DNA of 64,000 nucleotides, from positions 20,295 to 84,294 of the forward strand of contig JBBPIE010000030.1 in the NCBI GenBank assembly GCA_038040485.1, written 5' to 3'. This stretch comes from Onstottus_B arcticum. GTDB lineage: Bacteria > Acidobacteriota > Blastocatellia > UBA7656. Shown here one piece after another: positions 36,852-45,151 of the stretch. The notes below the pieces were generated by a model, which saw nothing but the letters and a program-made list of their open reading frames with translations, was not told the DNA's origin and did not search any database. Position 1 is the first letter of the stretch; every line of letters starts with the position of its first letter. The translations under genes were made by a program, and so were the position numbers.

Positions 36852-37493
36852 ATGAAGGACGATGAGTTCATTCGATTTGCCGCAAAGAACCGAATCTTCG
36901 CGGTGCTTGGCGGGCATTCGGCCGAGTCCGCCTTACGCGCAGCCGAAGCGGCAATCGCCGGCGGCATCAGGATGATCGAAGTCGCGCTCGGCACGCCAGG
37001 CAGCTTTCGAGTCATGTCCGAGTTGCAGCATCGCTTCGGTGATCGAGTGTGCATAGGCGCGGGCTCGGTTATGAGCTTTGACCAGATCGATCGTGTAGTT
37101 AAGAGCGGCGCGCAATTCATATCGATGCCGCACACCAGCGCGCCCCTGATCGAGGCCTCACGAAAACATCGCGTGCCAGCAATGGCCGGCGCGATGACGC
37201 CGACAGAAGTAGTTGCGGCGGAGTCGATGGGAGCGCCGTTGGTGAGCTTGTTCCCTGCGTCGTTGCTGGGCGGGCCGCTGTACCTTGGCGCGCTGACCTC
37301 TCGCATTACGGGAGTGCGGCTGGTGGCTTCCGGCGGAGTCAGCTCGGAGAACATCGCCGAGTACTTCGCGGCGGGCGCGTTCGCGATCGCAGTCGGAAGC
37401 CGGCTGTTTACGCGCGGCGACTTGCAGAACGAAAACTACGCGGCGATAGCTGAGCGCGCGCGAGGGATGGTTCGACTTGCGGGAGCCGGTTGA
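36852..37493 (+). CDS. KDPG/KHG aldolase homologue lacking the Schiff-base lysine
   Basis: 213 residues, the size and fold pattern of bifunctional 2-dehydro-3-deoxy-phosphogluconate / 4-hydroxy-2-oxoglutarate aldolase (Eda). Conserved parts include RIFAVLGG, IEVALGTPGS (Glu43, equivalent to the catalytic base), GAGSVMSFDQ and ASGGVSSENI. The lysine that forms the Schiff base in KLFPA/KFFPA is Ser132 here (VSLFPAS), and the DNA (AGC) is unambiguous. The protein is therefore either inactive as a class I aldolase or has another activity. No glucose-6-phosphate pathway genes are adjacent. Confidence 0.85.
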   Translation: MKDDEFIRFAAKNRIFAVLGGHSAESALRAAEAAIAGGIRMIEVALGTPGSFRVMSELQHRFGDRVCIGAGSVMSFDQIDRVVKSGAQFISMPHTSAPLIEASRKHRVPAMAGAMTPTEVVAAESMGAPLVSLFPASLLGGPLYLGALTSRITGVRLVASGGVSSENIAEYFAAGAFAIAVGSRLFTRGDLQNENYAAIAERARGMVRLAGAG

Positions 37494-37544
37494 GTTGCAG
37501 AATCGTCCTGCGCCTTCTCAGCCTTCTCGAACCACACGATGTCT

Positions 37545-38528
37545 TTAGACCTGCGCGTCGAAGATGCGGCCGCCAACGTCGAGCCGCAAGCCGTTTGCGA
37601 CGTCTCGCGCCGGCATTCGCCGCTTGCCTTCAAGCTGCAGTTCTTCAACTCGAAGAAGAGTCGGACCCGCGCACCATAGGGTCACGCCCGATTGATCGAT
37701 TCTCGCGATCGTTCCAGGCTCTTGGGCGCTCGCAACGCCTTCAGCCGCATTCACGTCGCCTGGAATCTCACCAGCTACTTCTTTCGCCCGGCATATTGTG
37801 AGCCTCGCGCCGTTTAGAAACGTGAAAGCGCCTGGCCATGGTTGAAACGCGCGAACTCGGTTCGCAATCTCACCAGCGCTGCGTTTCCAGTCGATCAATC
37901 CGTCTTCACGTTTGAGCATCGGAGCATAAGTGGCCTGGGAGTCTTCCTGAGTTTCGGGATCAATCTCTCCGCGTTCAATTCGTGGAAGCGTTTCAGACAG
38001 CAATTCCGCGCCCAGACTTGAGAGTCGATCGGTCAACTCGGGCGCTGTCTCTTCTTCACCGATCGCGATCGCGCGCTTTTCAATCATCGCTCCCGTATCC
38101 ATCCCGGCGTCCATCTGCATGATCGTCACGCCGGTTTCGCGGTCGCCGTTCGCGATGGCCCAGTTGATTGGCGCCGCGCCGCGGTACTTTGGCAGAAGCG
38201 ACGCGTGCACGTTTATGCAACCGAGCCTTGGAATCGCGAGCAGCCACGCGGGCAGAATCTTTCCGTAAGCCGCGACAACGCATGCTTCGGGCTTCGCTTG
38301 CGAGAAAACGGCGCGCACTTCTTCGCTTGTTTTAATCTTCGAGGGTTGATGAACAGGGATGCCGTGCTCGAGCGCCAGCGTCCTAACAGGCGGCGTATGC
38401 ATCTGTTGGCCTCGCCCGGCTGGTTTATCGGGCTGCGTAAACACGGCGATGACGTCGTGGCCGTCGCTGATCAAGCGAGCCAGCGACGCAACGGCAAACT
38501 CAGGAGTGCCCATGAAGATAAGTCTCAC
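37545..38528 (-). CDS. fmt: Methionyl-tRNA formyltransferase
   Basis: Formylates initiator Met-tRNA using 10-formyl-THF. 327 residues, normal length, GTG start. The formyl-THF-binding start MRLIFMGTPEFAVASLARLI, the catalytic NVHASLLPKYRGAAPINWAI and the helix-rich C-terminal OB-fold domain (GDVNAAEG...) are complete. Usually next to def or priA/rsmB, but here stands alone between aldolase-like and DapA-like genes, divergent from the latter. Confidence 0.95.
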   Translation of the reverse strand: MRLIFMGTPEFAVASLARLISDGHDVIAVFTQPDKPAGRGQQMHTPPVRTLALEHGIPVHQPSKIKTSEEVRAVFSQAKPEACVVAAYGKILPAWLLAIPRLGCINVHASLLPKYRGAAPINWAIANGDRETGVTIMQMDAGMDTGAMIEKRAIAIGEEETAPELTDRLSSLGAELLSETLPRIERGEIDPETQEDSQATYAPMLKREDGLIDWKRSAGEIANRVRAFQPWPGAFTFLNGARLTICRAKEVAGEIPGDVNAAEGVASAQEPGTIARIDQSGVTLWCAGPTLLRVEELQLEGKRRMPARDVANGLRLDVGGRIFDAQV

Positions 38529-38571
38529 GAGTCATTCATAACCGAGCGTCGCGATAGATTCAAACGGGAGT

Positions 38572-38703
38572 GACGACGCAAGGGACGCAAGGGACGAAAG
38601 GGACGAAAGGGACGAAAGGGACGAAAGGACGAAAGGGACCAAAGAGACTACAAAGTCCTTTCTGTCCTTTCCGTCTCTTGTGTCCCTTGCGTCCTTCGTG
38701 TCT
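38572..38703. repeat. Tandem-word inverted repeat (gggacgaaa words) between divergent genes
   Basis: Left arm 38572-38646 is about eight copies of a 9-base word gggacgaaa/gggacgcaa; right arm 38654-38703 has gtcctttc/gtcccttgc words. It occupies the divergent promoter region of fmt and the DapA-like gene. Sister element at 20255-20400. Confidence 0.88.
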
Positions 38704-38804
38704 ACCCCCTCACATTGCGCCTGCGAAGAATCGCCCTCTATAATCGAAGCCTGCTTTGCTGCAACAAGCCGCAAAGCGTTGACGTAGAACAGAGTCACAA
38801 GAAC

Positions 38805-39710
38805 ATGGCTGAGCTTCGACTCAACGGGATAATGCCGCCGCTGACGACGCCGTTCACCGCGGACGGCTCGCTCGACCTTGGTGCGCTGCGGGCCAACGTC
38901 GCCCGGTACAACCAGACCGGTCTTGCCGGTTACGTCGCACTGGGCTCGAATGGTGAGTCGGTTCATCTCTCCTCTCGCGAGCGCGGCCAGGTGATCGAGA
39001 CAATCAAGCAGTCCGCAACCCTGGGCCACACGATCATCGCCGGAGTGAACGAGCTTTCAACTCGCGCGGCAATCGAAGCAACCCGCGCCGCCGAGGGCTC
39101 AGGCGCCGAAGCCGCGCTGGTCATCACGCCATACTTCTACAAGTCGTCGATGACTGCTGCGGCGCTTGCTCGCTTCTACACCGACGTGGCTGACCAGTCG
39201 CCGATTCCTGTCTTGATCTACAACGTGCCGCAGAACACAGGAGTAGTGATCGAGCCCGCGACCGTCGTCAAGCTCGCCCAACATGAGAACATCGCCGGAG
39301 TGAAAGACAGCTCGGGCAACATGGCCGCGATCTCGGACACGATTCGCCGCGCGCCTTCGAGCTTCGGAGTTATGACCGGCAACGGCGGCATCCTTTATCC
39401 GTCGCTGGCGATGGGCGCGCGAGGCGCGGTGCTTGCAGTCGCGTGCGCAGCGCCGAAAGCCTGCGTGGATCTCTATCAAGCCGTGCAGTCAGGTGATCAC
39501 GCGCTTGCGCGCGAACTCCAGAATCGACTTGCGCCGTTGTCTCACGCGGTCACCGCGCAGTTTGGCGTCGCGGGGCTCAAAGCTGCGATGGAGATGACCG
39601 GCCTTGCGGGCGGCGAGCCGCGCGCTCCGCTCACACGAGTCTCGGAAGAAGATAGCGACAAGATCAAAACCGTCCTGCGAGAGACGGGCTTATTCCCAAA
39701 CCTTGAATGA
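38805..39710 (+). CDS. DapA-family (dihydrodipicolinate synthase-like) aldolase
   Basis: 301 residues from the ATG at 38805. TIM-barrel class I aldolase: IMPPLTTPFTADGSLD, GSNGE, the catalytic Tyr in PVLIYNVPQNTG and the Schiff-base Lys in IAGVKDSSGN are all seen. The DSSGN ending after the lysine is closer to 4-hydroxy-2-oxoglutarate aldolase (HOGA)-type and other keto-acid aldolases than to lysine-pathway DapA, so I do not assign the lysine pathway. Divergent from fmt. Confidence 0.88.
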   Translation: MAELRLNGIMPPLTTPFTADGSLDLGALRANVARYNQTGLAGYVALGSNGESVHLSSRERGQVIETIKQSATLGHTIIAGVNELSTRAAIEATRAAEGSGAEAALVITPYFYKSSMTAAALARFYTDVADQSPIPVLIYNVPQNTGVVIEPATVVKLAQHENIAGVKDSSGNMAAISDTIRRAPSSFGVMTGNGGILYPSLAMGARGAVLAVACAAPKACVDLYQAVQSGDHALARELQNRLAPLSHAVTAQFGVAGLKAAMEMTGLAGGEPRAPLTRVSEEDSDKIKTVLRETGLFPNLE

Positions 39711-39712
39711 AC

Positions 39713-39768
39713 GATTGGCAGGCGACAGTTCCGGACTGTCTTCTGCCTGCTGCTATCTGCCAACTGTT
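39713..39768. repeat. Short word-repeat inverted pair abutting bshC start
   Basis: gattggcaggcgacagt and gactgtcttctgcctgctgctatctgccaactgt pair with gaps; words ggcag/ctgcc recur. The ATG follows directly, with no Shine-Dalgarno. Confidence 0.5.
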
Positions 39769-41472
39769 ATGACCGAACCTGACTGTCGAGATCTCGAAGC
39801 CGCCGCCAGCCGTCTCGCGGACTCGCTGCGATTCACTGACATTCCGCGCACCTCGCGGTTGTTCAACGATTTTCTTTACGAGTATCCAAAGGTCGCTCGC
39901 TTCTACACCGATTGCGGGCGTTCGCTTGCGCCGCTTGCGGGTCACGCGCGACACGTCGGCGCCCAGCAGTTCGACCGCAAGCGAGTGCCCGACGCGCTCG
40001 AGCTAATCAACCGAGCTGCCGGGTCGTCGGAACTGACCTTCAAGCACATCGAGACCCTGCGACATCCGGGTTCGGTGGCGATTGTGACTGGCCAGCAAGC
40101 GGGGCTTTTTACGGGGCCGCTTTACACGATTCACAAAGCGCTCACCGTGATAAAGCTGGCCGCATGTCTGCGCGAACAGGGTGTCGAAGCCGTGCCCGTC
40201 TTTTGGGTCGCAAGCGAAGACCACGACTACGAAGAGGTGAACCACACCAAGCTTCTCGACCGCGAAGGCCAGTTGAAGACGGTCCGCTACGAAGCGAGCG
40301 ATCTCCCGAAAGACGCGCCGGTCGGCCGAGTCGTTCTCGGCGACGGCATCACTCAAACCATCGACGAGTTCATCGCGCTGCTTCCGCCCTCGGAGTTTAC
40401 GCCGGACATCGAACGCGACCTTCGCGAGAGCTACAAGCCGGGCACGGGCTTCGCTCAAGCATTCGCGAAGCTGATGGCTCGCCTGTTCAAGAGCCACGGA
40501 GTCGTGCTGCTGGACCCGCTCAACGAAGAGTTAAAACAAGTCGTCGCGCCGCTCTACTCGGAAGCGATCGATAAGTCCGAAGAGATCGCGCGCGCGCTTG
40601 TTGCCCGCAGCAGCGAGCTTGAAGCCGGCGGCTATCACGCACAGGTCAAGGTCTCCGAAGACATGGTGCCGCTGTTCATCATTGACGACGGCCGCCGCGT
40701 TGCGTTGACTCGCGAGAACGGGCGCTTCCACGTCAAAGGCTCGGATCGATCATTCGGTCACGAAGAACTTGTCGAGCTCGCAAAGCGATGTCCGAGCTGC
40801 TTCAGCCCGAACGTCACCTTGCGGCCTGTCGTGCAAGACTACCTGTTGCCGACTGCCGCTTACATCGGCGGGCCCGCCGAGCTCGCTTACTTCGCACAGC
40901 TTCGCGCGGTCTACGAAACACTCGGAAGACAAGAGCCCTGCGTGCTTCCGCGCGCGAGCTTCACCATAGTCGAAGGACGACATCAAAAAACGATGAAGAA
41001 GTATGGGCTCGATCTTCGCGACTTCTTCGAAGGGTTGCACGCGGCAGTGACCAAGGTCGTCGAGCAGAGCCTGGATCGAAGCACCGCCAGCAGCTTCGAA
41101 GAAACGGAGCGGGTCGTGAACGAACAACTCGACAAGCTCGAAGCTTCGCTTGGCAAAGCTGACAAAACGCTTTCGAGTTCCGTCGAGGGCGCGCGCGCCA
41201 AGATGCTGTATCAAATCGAGCACCTGCGCACGCGTTTCATCCACGCGAGCGCTCACCGGGACGAGACCTCTTATCGTCAGGTTGAGCGGGCTTACACGAC
41301 GCTGTTTCCGGAGAAGAACCTTCAGGAGCGCGAGCTAAACGCTTTTTACTTCCTGTCGCGGTATGGGCCGAGCTTGATCGAGGAGTTGTACAACGCAGCG
41401 GAGATAGGCTTCTCGAATCACAAGCTTGTGTACATCGGCGGCGCCGCGTCGCAAGTAGTGAATGCTCGGTAA
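39769..41472 (+). CDS. bshC: Bacillithiol biosynthesis cysteine-adding enzyme BshC
   Basis: Last step of bacillithiol formation, adding cysteine to GlcN-malate. 567 residues (usual 530-550). GTGQ-like loop VTGQQAGLFTGPLYTIHKAL (residues about 110-130), VFWVASEDHDYEEVNHT, RPVVQDYLLPTAAYIGGPAE, and a C-terminal coiled-coil (VNEQLDKLEASLGKADKTLS) typical of BshC. The ATG at 39769 is chosen; the upstream frame overlaps the DapA-like gene. Implies that the organism uses bacillithiol as its low-molecular thiol, as known for many Acidobacteriota, Bacteroidota, Bacillota and Deinococcota; bshA/bshB are not in this window. Confidence 0.94.
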   Translation: MTEPDCRDLEAAASRLADSLRFTDIPRTSRLFNDFLYEYPKVARFYTDCGRSLAPLAGHARHVGAQQFDRKRVPDALELINRAAGSSELTFKHIETLRHPGSVAIVTGQQAGLFTGPLYTIHKALTVIKLAACLREQGVEAVPVFWVASEDHDYEEVNHTKLLDREGQLKTVRYEASDLPKDAPVGRVVLGDGITQTIDEFIALLPPSEFTPDIERDLRESYKPGTGFAQAFAKLMARLFKSHGVVLLDPLNEELKQVVAPLYSEAIDKSEEIARALVARSSELEAGGYHAQVKVSEDMVPLFIIDDGRRVALTRENGRFHVKGSDRSFGHEELVELAKRCPSCFSPNVTLRPVVQDYLLPTAAYIGGPAELAYFAQLRAVYETLGRQEPCVLPRASFTIVEGRHQKTMKKYGLDLRDFFEGLHAAVTKVVEQSLDRSTASSFEETERVVNEQLDKLEASLGKADKTLSSSVEGARAKMLYQIEHLRTRFIHASAHRDETSYRQVERAYTTLFPEKNLQERELNAFYFLSRYGPSLIEELYNAAEIGFSNHKLVYIGGAASQVVNAR

Positions 41473-41562
41473 GGGTTCGGGATTATCGCGTCCTGCCTAG
41501 CCAGATACCATAGCGTAAAGTCCTCGTGAAGCGACCCACTGACCTGCTGGCAGCAACCTTCT

Positions 41563-41850
41563 ATGCACGTCATCACGCGCAAGCGTCTGAACGAGTTTGC
41601 AGAGAGGCACCCCGATACCCGCACCGCCCTTGCGGACTGGTACCGCTCGATAAGAAAGGTCAGCCTCTCTTCATTTAACCACCTTCGGTCGATCTTTCCA
41701 TCGGCTGATCGAGTCGGCAAACTGACGGTGTTCAACCTTGGTGGCAATAAGGTGCGATTGATAGCGGCTATTCACTACAACAGGAAAAAGGTTTATATTC
41801 GAGCTGTGCTTACTCACAGCGAGTATGACGAGGATCGTTGGAAGGAATAG
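41563..41850 (+). CDS. higB: HigB-family toxin (RelE-like mRNA interferase)
   Basis: 95 residues. MHVITRKRLNEFAERHPDT and ADWYRSIRKVSLSSFNHLRS are typical of PF09907 HigB toxins, as is the end RAVLTHSEYDEDRWKE. These ribosome-dependent nucleases are inhibited by HigA. The antitoxin-like gene follows three bases after the stop. Order toxin-antitoxin is typical for hig loci. Confidence 0.88.
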   Translation: MHVITRKRLNEFAERHPDTRTALADWYRSIRKVSLSSFNHLRSIFPSADRVGKLTVFNLGGNKVRLIAAIHYNRKKVYIRAVLTHSEYDEDRWKE

Positions 41851-41853
41851 AGT

Positions 41854-42084
41854 ATGCAGAACCTCCACACTCAAGAGACCGTGACCGCCTGGGCTTCGCT
41901 AACGAGCACTGTTTTTGTTCCACACACCGAAGACGAGTACAACCGCTTGGTCGCCGTGCTTGACGAGTTGATCGACGAAGTAGGCGAGGATGAAGCTCAT
42001 CCTCTTGCATCGCTCATGGAAATACTAGGAGTAATAGTCGAGCACTATGAGGCCGCTCACGTGCCAGAGCTGACCGCCGAATAA
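41854..42084 (+). CDS. HigA-like antitoxin without HTH domain
   Basis: 76 residues. FVPHTEDEYNRLVAVLDELIDEV and HPLASLMEILGVIVEHYEAAH match the N-terminal part of HigA-type antitoxins (as in the E. coli b3082 protein), but the Xre-type HTH domain that normally follows is absent; the stop comes directly after the linker and no HTH is found in the next 40 bases. It may neutralise the toxin but not bind the operator, or it may be a truncated gene. Spacing to higB is three bases. Confidence 0.75.
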   Translation: MQNLHTQETVTAWASLTSTVFVPHTEDEYNRLVAVLDELIDEVGEDEAHPLASLMEILGVIVEHYEAAHVPELTAE

Positions 42085-42124
42085 ACACTCGCCGCAAGCC
42101 GCCCCTCAAGTCACGCATCGGACA

Positions 42125-42691
42125 TCATTGTTTGACCTGAGGTATGGTCGGGAAAAGGTCATCAACCGGCATTGACCAGCCGGGCACAGCTTCCCCAGCA
42201 TCGGCGACATCCCCGCGACGGAAAATGACAGGATTGTCCGGAGCATCGGCGTGATAGGCTTTGATTACATCCGGACTTTGCATGTCTTCGTCCCAAACAC
42301 AGAGCGTTCCAGCCGCAAAGTAGTCTCTGCGTTTCTCGGCAAGTTCTTGCTCTGCCTGACGGCCGTAGTCCCCTTCGCTTCTCACTTCGACAGCGAATAC
42401 GGGCGCACCTTCCAGAAACTTCATGCCCGTGGGTTGTCCTGTGTGCCAGGCCGCGTCAGGACTGAATGATTCGCGGCGCGGGAGATTGACTTTGAAGCCG
42501 ACGTTGTCGCCGATCGCGAACCCGCTTCGATTCGAGCGCTCATGCGACCGCAGGCTGATAAGGATCTCAGAGGCGGCGCAACCGGGCAAATATCCAGTTG
42601 GCGGCATAAGCACAACCTCTCCATCGACAAGTTCAGCTTTGCCACTGACGCGGTATAGGTCTTCGATGGTTGCTTTGTGCGCCATCGTCAT
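42125..42691 (-). CDS. Uma2-family (DUF820) PD-(D/E)XK endonuclease
   Basis: 188 residues, convergent with the HigBA-like pair. The Uma2 core is seen: LVDGEVVLMPPTG, SPDAAWHTG (acidic residue), VFAVEVRSEGDYG (ExK-like position is ExR) and EKRRDYFAAGTLCVWDED. Uma2 proteins are very frequent in Cyanobacteria and Acidobacteriota; biological role unclear. Substitution of Lys by Arg in EVR is common in this family. Confidence 0.9.
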   Translation of the reverse strand: MTMAHKATIEDLYRVSGKAELVDGEVVLMPPTGYLPGCAASEILISLRSHERSNRSGFAIGDNVGFKVNLPRRESFSPDAAWHTGQPTGMKFLEGAPVFAVEVRSEGDYGRQAEQELAEKRRDYFAAGTLCVWDEDMQSPDVIKAYHADAPDNPVIFRRGDVADAGEAVPGWSMPVDDLFPTIPQVKQ

Positions 42692-42836
42692 AGCGTGCCG
42701 ATGATATCACAAATCAGAGATCCTTAGACCCAGGTTCGCCGACTCGCCTTGCTGTCTCGCCTGTCTTGCTGTCCCACCTACTCGCATATAGACTCTGGTC
42801 GATTCACCTGGTTTTCTTGAGAAAGGATACAAACCT

Positions 42837-43679
42837 GTGCGCAAGCGTTTCCTTCTGATCGCTATTTTCATCCTCGCCGTTCCCTTGCTACTTGCGGCTC
42901 AAAGCAAGAGCAAACGAACCACTTCTAGCAAGCAAGCAACAAAACAGCCGGCGACTCCCCACCAAGCCTTGAAAGCCGCTGAAATCCAATTGAACGAGGC
43001 GTTCAAGAATCGCGACAAGGCTGCGCTTGATCGCATTATCGCCGACGACTTCATCTTCACCGACAACGAAGGCCAGGTTCACGACAAGGCCTACTACATA
43101 AAAGGCGCGACCGAGTTGGTAAGGGTCCAGTCCTACACTCTGGACGATCTTGCAACGCGAACCGCCGGCGTTGCTGGATGCGTGACCGGGCGATGGACCG
43201 GCAAGGTGACGTCCAACGGCAACGCTGCCGGCGGCGCGTTTCGATTCACCGACACTTTTGTAAAACGGCAGGGCCGATGGCAGGTACTCGCCTCACACTA
43301 CACACAAATACCACAACAAGGAGCCGAATCAATGAATGGTGAAGTCACAACCCCGTCGGGTTTGAAATACGTCGATCTGGTCGAAGGCACCGGCGCGAGC
43401 CCGAAGCCCGGCCAATCAGTCACCGTTCATTACACCGGCACGCTCGAAGACGGAACGAAGTTCGACAGCTCGGTGGATCGCGGCCAGCCGTTTGTCTTTC
43501 CGATCGGCTTGGGGAAAGTGATCAAAGGTTGGGACGAAGGCGTGATGACTATGAAGATCGGCGGCAAGCGCAAGCTCATCATCCCGCCCGACCTCGGCTA
43601 CGGCTCGCGAGGCGCCGGCGGAGTGATCCCGCCAAACGCAACTCTGATTTTCGAGGTCGAGTTGCTAGACGCGAAGTGA
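42837..43679 (+). CDS. NTF2/DUF4440-FKBP fusion, exported peptidyl-prolyl isomerase
   Basis: 280 residues, GTG start with AAAGGA upstream. Signal peptide (FLLIAIFILAVPLLLAA), Lys/Thr-rich linker, an NTF2-like (DUF4440) domain at about 42-155, then a complete FKBP-type PPIase domain (about 175-280; GQSVTVHYTGTLEDGTKFDS, FPIGLGKVIKGWDEGV, IPPDLGYGSRGAGGVIPPNA). A second start is possible at 43332 (see next entry), which would make a cytoplasmic FKBP alone. The fusion of the two families is uncommon. Confidence 0.88.
   Translation: MRKRFLLIAIFILAVPLLLAAQSKSKRTTSSKQATKQPATPHQALKAAEIQLNEAFKNRDKAALDRIIADDFIFTDNEGQVHDKAYYIKGATELVRVQSYTLDDLATRTAGVAGCVTGRWTGKVTSNGNAAGGAFRFTDTFVKRQGRWQVLASHYTQIPQQGAESMNGEVTTPSGLKYVDLVEGTGASPKPGQSVTVHYTGTLEDGTKFDSSVDRGQPFVFPIGLGKVIKGWDEGVMTMKIGGKRKLIIPPDLGYGSRGAGGVIPPNATLIFEVELLDAK
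43318..43334 (+). promoter_or_regulatory. Internal ribosome-binding site and ATG between the two domains
   Basis: AAGGAG at 43318-43323 lies exactly eight bases before an in-frame ATG at 43332, located at the domain boundary. The downstream frame (MNGEVTTPSGLKYVD...) looks like a normal start of a free-standing FKBP. Either a relic of gene fusion or an active second start. Confidence 0.6.
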
Positions 43680-43682
43680 AAG

Positions 43683-43784
43683 AATTTTGGATTTTAGATT
43701 TTGGATTTTGGATTGACGAAGGCTGTTGTCAAACTCGGCACCGAGGCCCTTCGAATCCAAATCCAAAATCCAAAATCCAAAATC
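43683..43784. repeat. Tandem-word inverted repeat (aaaatcc words)
   Basis: Left arm 43683-43714 (attttgg words) and right arm 43754-43784 (ccaaaat words) are complementary. Same words as the outer arms at 33488-33610, but a different central part. It lies between the FKBP fusion and the cation efflux gene; the efflux ATG follows after ten bases without Shine-Dalgarno. Confidence 0.88.
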
Positions 43785-43794
43785 CCCCTACCCC

Positions 43795-44727
43795 ATGTCC
43801 GAGGAACACGATCACGTTCACGGTCACACTCACGCGCCCGGCTCAAACCGCCGGCGGCTTGCGATAGTCCTTGCGCTGACCGTCACCTATATGCTCGCCG
43901 AAGTCATCGGCGGATTTCTGACTAACTCGCTGGCCCTGCTCTCAGACGCCGGGCACATGCTTGCCGACGTGGCGGCTCTGGTGCTGGCGATGCTCGCGTT
44001 GTGGTTTGCCGCGCGGCCGGTGACGCCGAAGAAGACTTACGGCTATTACCGGTTGGAGATTCTCGCCGCGCTGGCAAACGGAGTCGCGCTGGTTGTTGTC
44101 TCGCTGTTGATTTCTTACGAAGCGCTCCAACGCATTCGCCGGCCTGAAGAAGTTCATGGCTTCGAATTGACGCTGATCGCGGTTGGCGGTCTGGTGATCA
44201 ACGCGATCAGCGCGTGGCTGCTGCATTCGGCCTCCGCAGACAACCTGAACATGCGGGGCGCGTTTCTCCACGTCGTCGGAGACATGCTCGGCTCGATTGG
44301 CGCGGTCGCGGCGGGTGTGCTGATCTGGCAGTGGGGCTGGACGATCGCGGACCCGGTCATCAGCGTCTTCATGTGTGTGTTGATTGTCTTCAGCTCGTGG
44401 CAGTTGATTCGCGAGTCGGTCAACATTCTTCTCGAGGGCACGCCTTCGCACATCAACATCCGCGCGCTTGTCGACGCGATGCACGAAGTTGCGGGAGTGA
44501 CCGATGTTCACGACTTGCACGTGTGGACCATAAGCTCGGGCAAGGAAGCGTTGTCGGCTCACGTGACGATCGAGGTCGGCGCGTCGCATACCGAGACGCT
44601 TGAGGCGCTTCAACAGCAACTGCGCAAGATGTTCAACATCGGACACGTAACGCTTCAGCTCGAGCCTGCCGACGACGACGAAGCGAGCAAGCTGTATCAG
44701 ATTACCCGTCACGCGGGTAGCAACTAA
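43795..44727 (+). CDS. Cation diffusion facilitator (CzcD/ZitB-like zinc exporter)
   Basis: 311 residues, ATG at 43795. His-rich N-terminus (SEEHDHVHGHTHAPG), six membrane helices, the metal-site motif ALLSDAGHMLADV in TM2 and the paired LHVVGDMLGSIG in TM5 (HD-HD site, typical of Zn/Cd transporters), and a cytosolic ferredoxin-like domain (VTDVHDLHVWTISSGKEALS). Exports divalent metal against protons. Confidence 0.93.
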   Translation: MSEEHDHVHGHTHAPGSNRRRLAIVLALTVTYMLAEVIGGFLTNSLALLSDAGHMLADVAALVLAMLALWFAARPVTPKKTYGYYRLEILAALANGVALVVVSLLISYEALQRIRRPEEVHGFELTLIAVGGLVINAISAWLLHSASADNLNMRGAFLHVVGDMLGSIGAVAAGVLIWQWGWTIADPVISVFMCVLIVFSSWQLIRESVNILLEGTPSHINIRALVDAMHEVAGVTDVHDLHVWTISSGKEALSAHVTIEVGASHTETLEALQQQLRKMFNIGHVTLQLEPADDDEASKLYQITRHAGSN

Positions 44728-44743
44728 GTTCCGCACGTTTGAA

Positions 44744-44848
44744 GTGATAGATGGTGGCGCGTTGTTTGTACTCGACCAGCACGGTCGCCGGGTTCTTGAA
44801 GCTGATGATAGACTTTCAACTCAGCTCCCTTTCACCGACGCGGGGTAA
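44744..44848 (+). CDS. Possible 34-residue ORF upstream of brnT
   Basis: A GTG-started frame reading MIDGGALFVLDQHGRRVLEA, then a short polar end, in the gap between the efflux gene and the toxin. The residue pattern looks protein-like (alternating hydrophobic strand). No Shine-Dalgarno; could be a gene remnant. Confidence 0.3.
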   Translation: MIDGGALFVLDQHGRRVLEADDRLSTQLPFTDAG

Positions 44849-44854
44849 CCGAGA

Positions 44855-45151
44855 TTGAGACTCTACGAGGTCATCTGGAAAGAACGATTCGTAGACAAGA
44901 TTGCTGCTAAACATGGCATCACTACTGAAGAAGTCGAAGACGTGTTGTTCTCGCGCCCTTTCGTACGTTTTGTTGAAAAGGGCCGAGTGACAGGTGAAAA
45001 TCTGTATGTGGCTTATGGGCAGACTGAAGCAGGCAGATACGTGCTCGTGTTCTTTATCAGGAAGCCGCAATCTGCCGCGCTGCCAATATCAGCCCGAGAT
45101 ATGACGAGGGCGGAACAGCGATACTACAATGCGCAAACAAAAGCAGATTGA
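44855..45151 (+). CDS. BrnT-like toxin
   Basis: 98 residues, TTG start. HGITTEEVEDVLFSRPFVRF and GENLYVAYGQTEAGRYVLVF followed by ISARDMTRAEQRYY match BrnT toxins (PF04365), RelE-fold RNases. The C-terminal motif ISARxxxxxExxxY is intact. The antitoxin-like gene overlaps its 3' end by 23 bases, as in many toxin-antitoxin pairs. Confidence 0.8.
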   Translation: MRLYEVIWKERFVDKIAAKHGITTEEVEDVLFSRPFVRFVEKGRVTGENLYVAYGQTEAGRYVLVFFIRKPQSAALPISARDMTRAEQRYYNAQTKAD

